From: an uncultured Christensenella sp.
GTDB lineage: Bacteria; Bacillota; Clostridia; Christensenellales; Borkfalkiaceae
Direction: 5' to 3'
DNA: 38,633 bases
Assembly (NCBI GenBank): GCA_910585235.1
Contig: CAJUCM010000018.1
Location: 1 to 38,633, forward strand
Part shown: positions 23,020 through 30,997 of the stretch, piece after piece
Layout of the letters: each line of letters begins with the position of its first letter
How positions within the stretch are numbered: position 1 is the stretch's first letter
Position numbers and translations under genes: made by a program
The notes under the pieces: generated by a model
Told to the model about the DNA's origin: nothing
What the model saw: only the letters and a program-made list of their open reading frames with translations
Databases searched by the model: none

Positions 23020-23766
23020 TCATTCATGAATTTTAGGAAGGTAGTTTTCAAAGATGATATTGTCCGCATATTGTCTTGCGTAAGCCTCGTCTTCGGGCGA
23101 GCGAACCGTCCAGGCGAGTTTATTTCCCGTAAACTTTTCCGTCGCCTTGTTCGGATAACCCTTGAAGTGGTAACTGATAAAATCGGGTTTGACGCTGTTG
23201 TTGAAACTCATGTTTCTGACCGCGCGTGCCTTGATCCGCCAGATGGGGGAATTGTTAAAATCCGCTTTCGTGGATTCCTCCGTTGCCAGAATGCCCACGG
23301 GAATATCGGGGCGGAGTTCCTTGAACGCCCGCATATAAAAGGGCTGAAAACTCTGTACGGCGTATTCGCCGCGATAATCTTTGAGTTCCTCTGCGGCAAG
23401 GCGGATAAAATCTTTGGTGTTCACGCTGGGCATATTTTTGAATTCGATGAGGAGAGGAACTTTTCCGTCGATTTCTTTGAGAAAATCGGAGAAAAGGGGA
23501 ATGCGTTCCTGACTGCCCGTCAGCCTCAGAACGGACAGGTCTTCAAACGAACAGTCGATCACGCTGAGATTCGCGCCCGTCATGCGGGAAAGCGTATCGT
23601 CGTGAAAGACGACGATTTTTCCGTCTTTGGAGAGGCGGATGTCCATTTCGATCGGAAATCCGCAGGCAATTGCCGCATGGAACGCCGGAATGCTGTTTTC
23701 GGGATTGTTTTCGTCGTGCAGACCGCGGTGTGCGATCGGCTTTTTAAGAATAAAATCAAGTTCCAT
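23020..23766 (-). CDS. Glycerophosphodiester phosphodiesterase
   Basis: 248 residues of the cytoplasmic GDPD family, which splits glycerophosphodiesters into glycerol-3-phosphate and an alcohol. The catalytic set is intact: His13-Arg14 in AHRG, Glu23 in PENS, Glu40 and Asp42 in IEMDIR, and His55 in VFHD. There is no signal peptide, so it acts on imported or internal substrates. The ATG has no SD, and a good promoter (TTGCAT-N17-TAAAAT with extended -10) predicts a transcript starting at the A of the ATG. This looks leaderless. It is divergent from lepA. Confidence 0.92.
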   Translation of the reverse strand: MELDFILKKPIAHRGLHDENNPENSIPAFHAAIACGFPIEMDIRLSKDGKIVVFHDDTLSRMTGANLSVIDCSFEDLSVLRLTGSQERIPLFSDFLKEIDGKVPLLIEFKNMPSVNTKDFIRLAAEELKDYRGEYAVQSFQPFYMRAFKELRPDIPVGILATEESTKADFNNSPIWRIKARAVRNMSFNNSVKPDFISYHFKGYPNKATEKFTGNKLAWTVRSPEDEAYARQYADNIIFENYLPKIHE

Positions 23767-23772
23767 AGTTTT

Positions 23773-23801
23773 ATTTTAGCAAATTCGCCCGAAAAATGCA
23801 A
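23773..23801 (-). promoter_or_regulatory. Promoter of the glycerophosphodiesterase gene (leaderless)
   Basis: On the minus strand TTGCAT (23801-23796), 17 nt, extended -10 TGC then TAAAAT (23778-23773). Counting from the -10, +1 falls at 23766, the first base of the start codon. Confidence 0.65.
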
Positions 23802-23807
23802 TAGTTG

Positions 23808-23836
23808 TTGCAAAAATTCCCGATATTTATTATAAT
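23808..23836 (+). promoter_or_regulatory. Promoter of the lepA operon
   Basis: TTGCAA (23808-23813), 17 nt, TATAAT (23831-23836). Its -35 box is only 6 nt from the -35 box of the divergent GDPD promoter, so the two may compete for polymerase. Confidence 0.75.
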
Positions 23837-23893
23837 ATCGTTATGCAAATTGATTCCCGATGAGAAAAGTCGGGTATTTGCTACGGAGAAGCT

Positions 23894-25705
23894 ATGTCAA
23901 AACCCAATCGGAATATCCGCAATTTCTGCATTATCGCACATATCGATCACGGCAAGAGCACCATTGCCGACCGTATCATGGAACTGACGGGACAGGTCAG
24001 CAAGCGCGATATGGAGGATCAGCTCCTCGACAGTATGGATATCGAGCGCGAACGCGGCATTACGATCAAGCTCACGCCCGTGAGAATGTTCTATACGGCG
24101 GACGACGGTAACGAATACGTATTTAACCTCATCGATACGCCGGGTCACGTTGACTTCACCTATGAGGTCAGCCGTTCGCTCGCCGCCTGCGAGGGCGCAA
24201 TATTGGTCGTCGATGCGACGCAGGGGATCGAGGCGCAGACGCTCGCCAACGTCTATCTCGCGCTCGACAACGATCTGGAAATCGTGCCCGTCGTCAATAA
24301 AATCGACTTGCAGTCGGCGCGGATCGACGAGACGAAAAAGGAGATCGAGGACGTGATCGGGCTGGATACGGAGGGGTGTCCCTGCGTTTCCGCCAAGGAG
24401 GGAACGAATATCCGCGATATTTTAGAAGCGGTGGTCAAGAGCGTTCCTCCCCCTGCGGGGGATACCGAAGCGCCGCTCTCCGCGCTCATTTTCGACAGCT
24501 ATTACGATAACTACAAGGGCGTTATCCTCTTTGTGCGCATTATGGACGGGAGCGTGAAGCCGGGGGATAAGATCAGAACCTTCCTTTCCGATAAAGTATA
24601 TGAAGTGACGGAAGTCGGCGTGTTCGCTCCCTCGCTGCAACCCAAAGAGAGCCTCTCCGCGGGAGAGGTCGGCTACGTTGCGGCGAGCATCAAATCCATT
24701 CAGGACGTGGCGGTGGGCGATACGCTGACGAATGCGGACAGACCCGTCAAGGAACCGCTCCCCGGCTATAAAAAGGTTCAACCCGTCGTGTTTTCGGGTA
24801 TATTCCCACTCGACGGAAGCAAGTTTCAGGATTTGAGGGACGCGATCCAAAAGCTCAAACTCAACGACGCGGCGCTTACGTTCGAGCCGGATAATTCCGC
24901 CGCGCTCGGCTTCGGATTCCGTTGCGGATTTTTAGGACTTCTGCACATGGAAATTCTGCAAGAGAGGATCGAGCGGGAATTTAATCTTGAAATCATCACG
25001 ACCGCGCCCTCCGTTTCCTATCTCGTCCACAAGACGGACGGCGAAGAGTTCTATGTGGATAACCCCTCGCATTTGCCGCCCGCTTCGGATATAGACTATA
25101 TGGAGGAGCCGATCGTCAGGGCGGAGATCTATACGCCGCCCGACTATCTTGGACCCATTATGGATCTATGCAGGGATAAGAGGGGCGTGTTCGGGGATAT
25201 GACTTATCTCGATCCGCGCAGGGTCAAGCTCAACTACCGCCTCCCGCTCAACGAGATCGTATATGACTTTTTCGACGAACTCAAATCGCGCACGCGCGGC
25301 TATGCGAGTTTCGACTACGAGCTTGCGGGCTATGAACGGAGCAAACTCGTCAAGCTCGACATTCTCCTGAACGGGGAAGTGTGCGACGCGCTCAGTATGA
25401 TCGTACACGAGGATCACGCCTATTCGCGCGGAAGAACGCTGTGCGAAAACCTCAAAGACGCGATCCCGCGCCAGCTCTTCGAGATCCCCGTGCAGGCGGC
25501 GGTGGGCGGAAAAGTGATCGCCCGCGAAACGGTGAAAGCCGTCCGCAAAGACGTTCTTGCCAAGTGCTACGGCGGCGATATTACCAGAAAGAAGAAGCTC
25601 CTCGAAAAGCAGAAAGAGGGCAAAAAGCGGATGCGCAAGATCGGCTCGGTGGAAGTTCCGAGCGAAGTCTTTATGGAAATTCTCAAAACGAATAAGGATA
25701 AATAA
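23894..25705 (+). CDS. lepA: Elongation factor 4 (LepA)
   Basis: 603 residues, full length. A ribosome-bound GTPase that back-translocates or assists ribosome function under stress. GTPase motifs are AHIDHGKST (15-23), ERERGITIK, DTPGHVDF and NKIDL. The LepA-specific C-terminal domain is present (AKCYGGDITRKKKLLEKQ near the end). A GGAG SD precedes the ATG. It heads an operon with a short MGMT-like gene and hemW, with gaps of 2 and 1 nt. The lepA-hemW pairing is widespread in Firmicutes; the gene between them is less usual. Confidence 0.96.
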   Translation: MSKPNRNIRNFCIIAHIDHGKSTIADRIMELTGQVSKRDMEDQLLDSMDIERERGITIKLTPVRMFYTADDGNEYVFNLIDTPGHVDFTYEVSRSLAACEGAILVVDATQGIEAQTLANVYLALDNDLEIVPVVNKIDLQSARIDETKKEIEDVIGLDTEGCPCVSAKEGTNIRDILEAVVKSVPPPAGDTEAPLSALIFDSYYDNYKGVILFVRIMDGSVKPGDKIRTFLSDKVYEVTEVGVFAPSLQPKESLSAGEVGYVAASIKSIQDVAVGDTLTNADRPVKEPLPGYKKVQPVVFSGIFPLDGSKFQDLRDAIQKLKLNDAALTFEPDNSAALGFGFRCGFLGLLHMEILQERIEREFNLEIITTAPSVSYLVHKTDGEEFYVDNPSHLPPASDIDYMEEPIVRAEIYTPPDYLGPIMDLCRDKRGVFGDMTYLDPRRVKLNYRLPLNEIVYDFFDELKSRTRGYASFDYELAGYERSKLVKLDILLNGEVCDALSMIVHEDHAYSRGRTLCENLKDAIPRQLFEIPVQAAVGGKVIARETVKAVRKDVLAKCYGGDITRKKKLLEKQKEGKKRMRKIGSVEVPSEVFMEILKTNKDK

Positions 25706-25707
25706 GC

Positions 25708-26013
25708 ATGGCGGATTTTTCGGATCGGGTTTACGAATACCTGAAAACGGTGCCGAAGGGAAAGGTCGTAACTTACGGCATGATCGCGTTTGCGATCGGG
25801 CGTCCCCGCGCAGCAAGGCAAGTCGGAAACGCGTTGCATCATAACCCGACGCCCGTCGTCGTTCCCTGTCACAGGGTGGTCAACCGCGAGGGCAGGCTGG
25901 CGCCCGAATTTGCGTTCGGCGGTTGGGAGATGCAGGCTTCGCTGTTGCGCGCCGAGGGCGTGGAAGCGGAGAACGGCTTTGTGGATCTGAACAAATACCT
26001 TTGGAGAGAATAA
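25708..26013 (+). CDS. Short MGMT-family DNA alkyltransferase-like protein
   Basis: 101 residues covering only the C-terminal DNA-binding/active-site domain of O6-alkylguanine-DNA alkyltransferases, with no N-terminal domain. The start MADFSDRVYEYLKTVPKGKVVTYG is typical. The active-site motif is PCHRV with Cys54 kept, unlike alkyltransferase-like (ATL) proteins, where it is usually PWHR. It could therefore transfer alkyl groups or flag lesions for repair. Asn-His-Pro precedes the motif as in the family. It starts 2 nt after lepA and ends 1 nt before hemW, so it is co-translated with both. Confidence 0.88.
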   Translation: MADFSDRVYEYLKTVPKGKVVTYGMIAFAIGRPRAARQVGNALHHNPTPVVVPCHRVVNREGRLAPEFAFGGWEMQASLLRAEGVEAENGFVDLNKYLWRE

Positions 26014-26014
26014 T

Positions 26015-27127
26015 ATGGCGGGGATCTATCTTCACATTCCGTTCTGTAAACAGAAATGCACCTATTGCGACTTTGCGTCCTTTCCCGATAAACTGGGCTT
26101 TGCGGAATCCTATATGGCGTGCCTGTATAAGGAGATTGAGCTGAGAGCCAAGGAGCTCAAAGATTACGTCTTTGACACCGTCTATATCGGCGGCGGAACG
26201 CCCTCCGTCATCGATCCCAAATACATATACGGCGCGATGAAGCAGATCACAAAACTTCTGCGTCTCTCCAAAAATCCCGAAGTGACGATCGAGATGAATC
26301 CGGGGACGGTCAGCGAGAGCAAGTTAAAGACCTATTCGAGCGCGGGGGTCAACCGCTATTCGGTGGGATTGCAGACGGCGATCGATTCTCAGCTCGAAAA
26401 TCTCAACCGCATTCACACGGTGCGCGAATTTATGACCTGCGCCGCGCTTCTGAAAGGCAGAAATTTTTCGGTGGACGTCATGCTCGGCATCAAGGGGCAG
26501 ACGCAGGACGACGTAAAAAAGACGATAGAGCTTGCTACGGGCGTCGGCGCGAAGCACGTCTCCATGTACGCGCTCACTCCGGAGGACGGCACGCCGATCT
26601 ATACGGACTATCTGAACGGCGAACTTCCCGACGGGGACGAGGTGCGTTCGCTCTATGATTTCGGCTACGCGCTTTTGAAAGAAAAGGGCTATGCGCGCTA
26701 CGAAGTGAGCAATTTTGCGAAAAAGGGATTCGAGAGTAAACATAACCTGAATTATTGGAAGCGCGGGGAATATATCGGCTTCGGCGTTTCGGCAAGTTCG
26801 TTCATGTGCGGAAAGCGCTTTACGAATACGTTCAATCTGGACGAATATATCAAGTGCGTGCTTTCGGGATTTCTGCCCGTGATCGAGAGCGAAACGGTGA
26901 CAAAAGAGGACGCAAAGTTCGAGTTCGTCATGCTTGCGCTCAGAACGGCGCGCGGGATTTCCGCTTCGGAATATCAACAGGCATTCGGGAGCGACTGGAA
27001 AGAGGACTTTCAGGAAGCATACCGAAAGACCGCGCAGTATTTGGAGGCGGACGGCGACAGAACGTTTATCAAAGACGAATTTCTGTTTGTACAGAATCAG
27101 ATTTTAACCGAATACATGAAAAGCTGA
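26015..27127 (+). CDS. hemW: Radical SAM heme chaperone HemW-like protein
   Basis: 370 residues. It has the radical-SAM cluster motif IPFCKQKCTYCDF (Cys11, Cys15, Cys18), followed by Asp-Phe rather than the extra Cys of true HemN, which marks HemW-type proteins. VYIGGGTPSV and TIEMNPGT follow, then the C-terminal HemN domain. HemW binds heme and is thought to deliver it to respiratory proteins. It is often annotated as oxygen-independent coproporphyrinogen oxidase, but HemW is the better name. It is the last gene of the lepA operon and is followed by a hairpin. Confidence 0.93.
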   Translation: MAGIYLHIPFCKQKCTYCDFASFPDKLGFAESYMACLYKEIELRAKELKDYVFDTVYIGGGTPSVIDPKYIYGAMKQITKLLRLSKNPEVTIEMNPGTVSESKLKTYSSAGVNRYSVGLQTAIDSQLENLNRIHTVREFMTCAALLKGRNFSVDVMLGIKGQTQDDVKKTIELATGVGAKHVSMYALTPEDGTPIYTDYLNGELPDGDEVRSLYDFGYALLKEKGYARYEVSNFAKKGFESKHNLNYWKRGEYIGFGVSASSFMCGKRFTNTFNLDEYIKCVLSGFLPVIESETVTKEDAKFEFVMLALRTARGISASEYQQAFGSDWKEDFQEAYRKTAQYLEADGDRTFIKDEFLFVQNQILTEYMKS

Positions 27128-27134
27128 AAATAAC

Positions 27135-27173
27135 AAAAAAGGCGGCGCGACCGATCGGTCGCGCCAAAATTTT
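27135..27173. terminator. Terminator between hemW and the NlpC/P60-like gene
   Basis: A perfect 22-nt GC palindrome (27144-27165). Read on the minus strand it is followed by a T-run (27140-27135); on the plus strand it is followed by AAAATTTT. The minus-strand reading is the stronger terminator. Confidence 0.75.
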
Positions 27174-28059
27174 ACCAAAGCGTTTCGGGATCGAAGCCGT
27201 AAACCTGAACGACTTCAAAGAGGGGAGAGCGGGCAATATCGCGGGGCGTTACGACGAGACCGCCGTTTGAATCGATGTCGTATCCCGCATTTTTATACGC
27301 CTGCCAGACGAGGTGGGAGCAATGCGTGCTTTTGGGCGAAGTCCCCTGATCCTTTTTGGAAAAGACGCCGACGGTAATGGAATAAGGGATCCCTTTGAGG
27401 TCTCTCAGCGCATTCTGCGCGATTTTGGCGCGCGTCTCTTTATCGACGTTTTTCAGTCTCAGCAGAATAAAATTGGAAGATTCCGCGAACCAACGGTCCC
27501 CGCCCTGCGAGACGGCGCTGTTCCTGCCGAGTTCGAGCGATTCCAAAACCGATCCGTATTTGTCGAGGACGATCGCGGCGTGACCGTTGCGGAAGCCAAG
27601 CGTGTGCGTCGAGGAATTGACGAATACGTCGCCCGCCTCCATGACGGGCGCGACGGGCGCCGTAAAATTTTTCATGAGATCGCGCTTGGATACGTCCGCG
27701 ACGAGTTCGTGCTCGGTCTCCCCGTCGTAAAAGAGCGCGTCCTGAAAGGGCTTGACCCGTTCGGAGAGGGGAACGGGTCTTCCGTTTTCGGATACGGCTT
27801 GTTTTTTCATTTCAAGGAGCGCGGCGCTGCCGAGCCCCGTTTGGCGGAAGAGCGTGCGGAGTTCTTCTTCCGTCCAGTCCACCTGTTTGTCGCAGAGGGC
27901 GGAAATATCCTCTTTCGGATAGGAGGGCACCGTGCGTGCAAAACGTTCGCAGACGCCGTCTGCGATCAGAAGGGATAGGATGAGCGCGGCAATAAAAACG
28001 AAGATTCCGAGGAATACCGCCAAAGTCCTGTACAATCTTTTTGCACTTTTTGTTTTCAT
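27172..28059 (-). CDS. Membrane-anchored permuted NlpC/P60-like hydrolase (YiiX/YebB type)
   Basis: 295 residues. A hydrophobic helix (about 11-33) anchors the protein, with the rest probably outside. The C-terminal half fits the circularly permuted NlpC/P60 papain-like fold: the catalytic His comes first (NGHAAIVL, His160) and the Cys later (STHCSHLVWQAY, Cys247). Such proteins may cut peptides or acyl groups in the cell wall or act on lipids; the substrate is unknown. A TTGACT-N17-TATAAT promoter places +1 about 2 nt before the ATG and there is no close SD. It follows the lipoprotein gene by 45 nt. Confidence 0.82.
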   Translation of the reverse strand: MKTKSAKRLYRTLAVFLGIFVFIAALILSLLIADGVCERFARTVPSYPKEDISALCDKQVDWTEEELRTLFRQTGLGSAALLEMKKQAVSENGRPVPLSERVKPFQDALFYDGETEHELVADVSKRDLMKNFTAPVAPVMEAGDVFVNSSTHTLGFRNGHAAIVLDKYGSVLESLELGRNSAVSQGGDRWFAESSNFILLRLKNVDKETRAKIAQNALRDLKGIPYSITVGVFSKKDQGTSPKSTHCSHLVWQAYKNAGYDIDSNGGLVVTPRDIARSPLFEVVQVYGFDPETLW

Positions 28060-28067
28060 TGGTTCTT

Positions 28068-28096
28068 ATTATAGTTCTCCCGCGTAAAAAAGTCAA
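28068..28096 (-). promoter_or_regulatory. Promoter of the NlpC/P60-like gene (near-leaderless)
   Basis: On the minus strand TTGACT (28096-28091), 17 nt, TATAAT (28073-28068). +1 is expected near 28061, two bases before the ATG at 28059. Confidence 0.65.
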
Positions 28097-28104
28097 ATGA
28101 ATCT

Positions 28105-28746
28105 TTATTCGTGCCTTGCAAGGACTTCTCCGCTCTCGCTGTCGAGGAGCAGAGAGATCATTTTGCCGTTGCGATCGACGATCCCGACGTAAAAATAGTT
28201 TTTGTCGCGGCGCAGAAGGCGTACATAAAATTCGCCCGCGAAAGCGCCGTCCGCGCTCATTCGCCCGATCGTCGCCTGTTCCGCTTCCAGCGCGTAGGAG
28301 AGCGCCTTTTCGGGGGTGATGGTGTTCTCCGTTTTTACCGAAGTCGCAACGACTTCGCGGCTCTTATCCTCCCATTCCACCCGCAGGCTGACGCTCCCTT
28401 CGGGAAAGGATTTTACGCCCTGCGAATAATAGAAGTCCCCGCGCGTATTGCGGAAAGACATCTCTCCGCCCATGTTTTCTTCGCCAAGAAAGTAGATGCT
28501 GTATTCTTCCGCGTCGCCTTCGAGCGTGACTTCGATCACGTCGTTGAGGGGCGCTTTGATCCCGTCGCCGTTGTAGGGATATTCGCGGGAAATGCAGGCG
28601 ACGGTCAGAGAGAACGCTTCGTCGCTTGCCGTAAACAGATCGGAACGCAGTTCGGAGACGTAGGAAAAATAGTCGGGACTTTGCTTGCAGGAAGCGAGGA
28701 GCGGAACAAGCGCCGTCAAAAAGAGCAATGTAGTAAATTTTTTCAT
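28105..28746 (-). CDS. Hypothetical lipoprotein
   Basis: 213 residues with a clear lipoprotein signal: MKKFTTLLFLTALVPLLASC, Cys20 as the lipidated residue. The rest is hydrophilic with beta-rich stretches; the end (YFYVGIVDRNGKMISLLLDS) has a PepSY-like flavour, but I do not recognise a family. No SD precedes the ATG; a TAAAAT (28761-28766, minus strand) would give a leader of about 8 nt, but the -35 is poor. It lies upstream of, and in line with, the membrane-anchored hydrolase, so a shared envelope role is possible. Confidence 0.72.
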   Translation of the reverse strand: MKKFTTLLFLTALVPLLASCKQSPDYFSYVSELRSDLFTASDEAFSLTVACISREYPYNGDGIKAPLNDVIEVTLEGDAEEYSIYFLGEENMGGEMSFRNTRGDFYYSQGVKSFPEGSVSLRVEWEDKSREVVATSVKTENTITPEKALSYALEAEQATIGRMSADGAFAGEFYVRLLRRDKNYFYVGIVDRNGKMISLLLDSESGEVLARHE

Positions 28747-28798
28747 GATATACTTTATGAATTTTACGATAGTATCATGACTTTTTTCTTTTATACGG

Positions 28799-28827
28799 TT
28801 GCTTTTTTATAAAGTCTGTGATAGAAT
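28799..28827 (+). promoter_or_regulatory. Promoter of the membrane protein / guaB operon
   Basis: TTGCTT (28799-28804), a 17-nt spacer ending in extended -10 TGA, then TAGAAT (28822-28827). The predicted start is near 28834. Confidence 0.65.
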
Positions 28828-28860
28828 AGATAAAATATCCGATCACCTGACAAAGGATTC

Positions 28861-29493
28861 ATGAAAAAGATTATTGTACGGACGGCGCTCATTACGCTCG
28901 GAATAACTCTTATTATGGCGATTGCCGTTTTCGGGATCGTATCTTTTTGTTTTCCCGCTTCCATGATGGAATTCACGGCGTCGCTCGGAATGAAGAATCT
29001 GAGCGGGGATTACGCCTATCAGGAATATGAGCGTTCGGGGGATATGGATTGCCTTGTGCGTTCTTTCGTGATCGCGGCGGAAAAGAAAAACGACCGCGTG
29101 GCGGACGAGCGGTTCGGCGTGTTATACGGAGAAACGGACAGCGAGGCGCGCGGAAGATTTGAGGAATACTGCAACCTGTATTCGGTGGATTCCTCCGAGG
29201 CGGGCAACGTCGAAGTTTCGATGCGTTCCTATCTGATGGGACTTGCCTCCTGCGTCAAATACCGCCTTGCGAAGACTGCGAACGATAAACAGGAAGTCTG
29301 CCGTTTTGCGATCGAAGCGACGGACGTATCTTTCCCGCAGGGGAATCCCGTCGTGTATCTTGCGATCGAAGCCGTCGAAAAAGAGGACGGAGCATTCTGT
29401 CAGGTACTGCTCGACGAAATCGGGAACTGCGGTTTTGAAGAGAATGCCGATTACAACAATATCGTTAAAATCTTAGGAGGAAGCGGAGCATGA
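28861..29493 (+). CDS. Hypothetical membrane-anchored protein coupled to guaB
   Basis: 210 residues of unknown function. One N-terminal transmembrane helix (about 7-31) is followed by a soluble, probably extracytoplasmic domain of short helices with four or five cysteines (LVRSFVIAAEKKNDR, then EEYCNLYS). The layout suggests helical repeats, but no family is recognised. An AAGGA SD sits unusually close (3-4 nt) to the ATG. The stop overlaps the guaB start by 4 nt (ATGA) and the guaB SD is within its last codons, so guaB translation is coupled to it. A promoter with an extended -10 lies upstream. Confidence 0.78.
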   Translation: MKKIIVRTALITLGITLIMAIAVFGIVSFCFPASMMEFTASLGMKNLSGDYAYQEYERSGDMDCLVRSFVIAAEKKNDRVADERFGVLYGETDSEARGRFEEYCNLYSVDSSEAGNVEVSMRSYLMGLASCVKYRLAKTANDKQEVCRFAIEATDVSFPQGNPVVYLAIEAVEKEDGAFCQVLLDEIGNCGFEENADYNNIVKILGGSGA

Positions 29494-30944
29494 GTAAAAT
29501 TGTAAAAGAAGGATTGACTTTTGACGACGTGCTTCTGATTCCGGAGGCGTCCGACGTATTGCCTGCGGAAGTCGATCTCAGAACCACGCTTGCCGAGGGG
29601 ATCAATCTGAATATCCCGATTATTTCCGCCGCAATGGATACGGTCACGGAGAGCCGTCTTGCGATCGCCATGGCGCGGGAAGGCGGTATGGGGATCATTC
29701 ATAAAAATATGTCGATCGAGGAACAGGCGAAAGAGGTCGATAAGGTCAAGCGCAGCGAACACGGCGTCATTACCGATCCGTTTTTCCTCGCGCCCGACAA
29801 TCTTGTAAAGGACGCGATCGCGCTCATGGAGCGTTACCGCATCAGCGGCGTTCCCATTACGAAGAACGGCAAACTCGTTGGGATCCTCACAAACCGCGAT
29901 CTCCGTTTCGAGACCAATCATGAACAGCCCATTTCGGACGTGATGACGAAGGACAAGCTCGTCACCGCCCCCGTGGGAACTTCTTTGGAGGATGCAAAGA
30001 ATATCCTCGGCAAACACCGCATCGAAAAACTTCCCATCGTAGATGAAAAAGGATATCTGAAAGGTCTTATTACCATTAAGGACATCGAAAAGAGCATTCA
30101 GTATCCGAACAGCGCGCGCGACAAGCACGGCAGACTTCTCGTCGGCGCAGCGGTGGGAACCGCGGCGAACACCATGGAGAGAGTGGAAGCGCTTGTCGAA
30201 GCGAAAGTGGACGTGATCGCGGTCGATACCGCGCACGGGCATTCCGCAATGGTCGTCAAGAAAGTGGGAGAGATCAAAAAACAGTTCCCGAACGTCGTTC
30301 TCATTGCGGGCAACGTTGCAACGGCGGAGGCGACGAAAGCGCTCATCGGAGCGGGCGCGGATATCGTAAAAGTCGGGATCGGTCCCGGATCGATCTGTAC
30401 GACGCGCGTCGTTGCGGGGATCGGCGTTCCCCAGCTTACGGCGGTCATGGATTGCGCGGAGGCGGCGGATAAACTCGGCAAGCGTATCATTGCCGACGGC
30501 GGGATCAAGTATTCGGGCGACATCGTCAAAGCGCTTGCGGCGGGCGGCAGCGCCGTCATGATCGGTTCCATGCTTGCGGGCACGCAGGAGAGCCCCGGCG
30601 AGATCGAGCTGTATCAGGGCAGAAGTTTCAAAGTTTACAGAGGCATGGGTTCGCTCTCCGCAATGGCGGCGGGATCGAACGACAGATATTTTCAGGAGAA
30701 CGCGAAAAAGTTTGTTCCAGAGGGCGTGGAGGGCAGAGTGCCTTACCGCGGAAGCATTTCCGAGATCATCTATCAGATGAAAGGCGGTCTGCGTTCGGGC
30801 ATGGGTTACTGCGGAAAACACAACATTGACGAATTGCGCAAAGATTCAAAATTTGTCAGGATCACGAACGCGGGACTTCTCGAAAGCCACCCTCACGATA
30901 TTTCCATCAGCAAAGAAGCGCCGAACTATTCGGCGAGAAACTAA
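29490..30944 (+). CDS. guaB: IMP dehydrogenase
   Basis: 484 residues. It oxidises IMP to XMP with NAD+, the first step towards GMP. The TIM-barrel catalytic domain is split by two CBS domains (about 93-205, beginning DPFFLAPDNLVKDAIALMER), a standard layout. The active-site loop has GIGPGSICTTR with the catalytic Cys, and the flap has the family RGMGS and EGVEGRVPYRG motifs. It is coupled to the upstream membrane protein and followed after a hairpin by guaA, giving the whole IMP-to-GMP path in one locus. Confidence 0.96.
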   Translation: MSKIVKEGLTFDDVLLIPEASDVLPAEVDLRTTLAEGINLNIPIISAAMDTVTESRLAIAMAREGGMGIIHKNMSIEEQAKEVDKVKRSEHGVITDPFFLAPDNLVKDAIALMERYRISGVPITKNGKLVGILTNRDLRFETNHEQPISDVMTKDKLVTAPVGTSLEDAKNILGKHRIEKLPIVDEKGYLKGLITIKDIEKSIQYPNSARDKHGRLLVGAAVGTAANTMERVEALVEAKVDVIAVDTAHGHSAMVVKKVGEIKKQFPNVVLIAGNVATAEATKALIGAGADIVKVGIGPGSICTTRVVAGIGVPQLTAVMDCAEAADKLGKRIIADGGIKYSGDIVKALAAGGSAVMIGSMLAGTQESPGEIELYQGRSFKVYRGMGSLSAMAAGSNDRYFQENAKKFVPEGVEGRVPYRGSISEIIYQMKGGLRSGMGYCGKHNIDELRKDSKFVRITNAGLLESHPHDISISKEAPNYSARN

Positions 30945-30950
30945 GCGGAC

Positions 30951-30976
30951 AAAACGCCCTGCGCGGGGCGTTTTTG
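30951..30976 (+). terminator. Terminator or attenuator between guaB and guaA
   Basis: A 9-bp stem (30951-30959 with 30966-30974), a 6-nt loop and a T-run ending 21 nt before guaA. No separate guaA promoter is evident, so some read-through is likely. Confidence 0.8.
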
Positions 30977-30997
30977 CTATTGATTTACGGAGATTTT

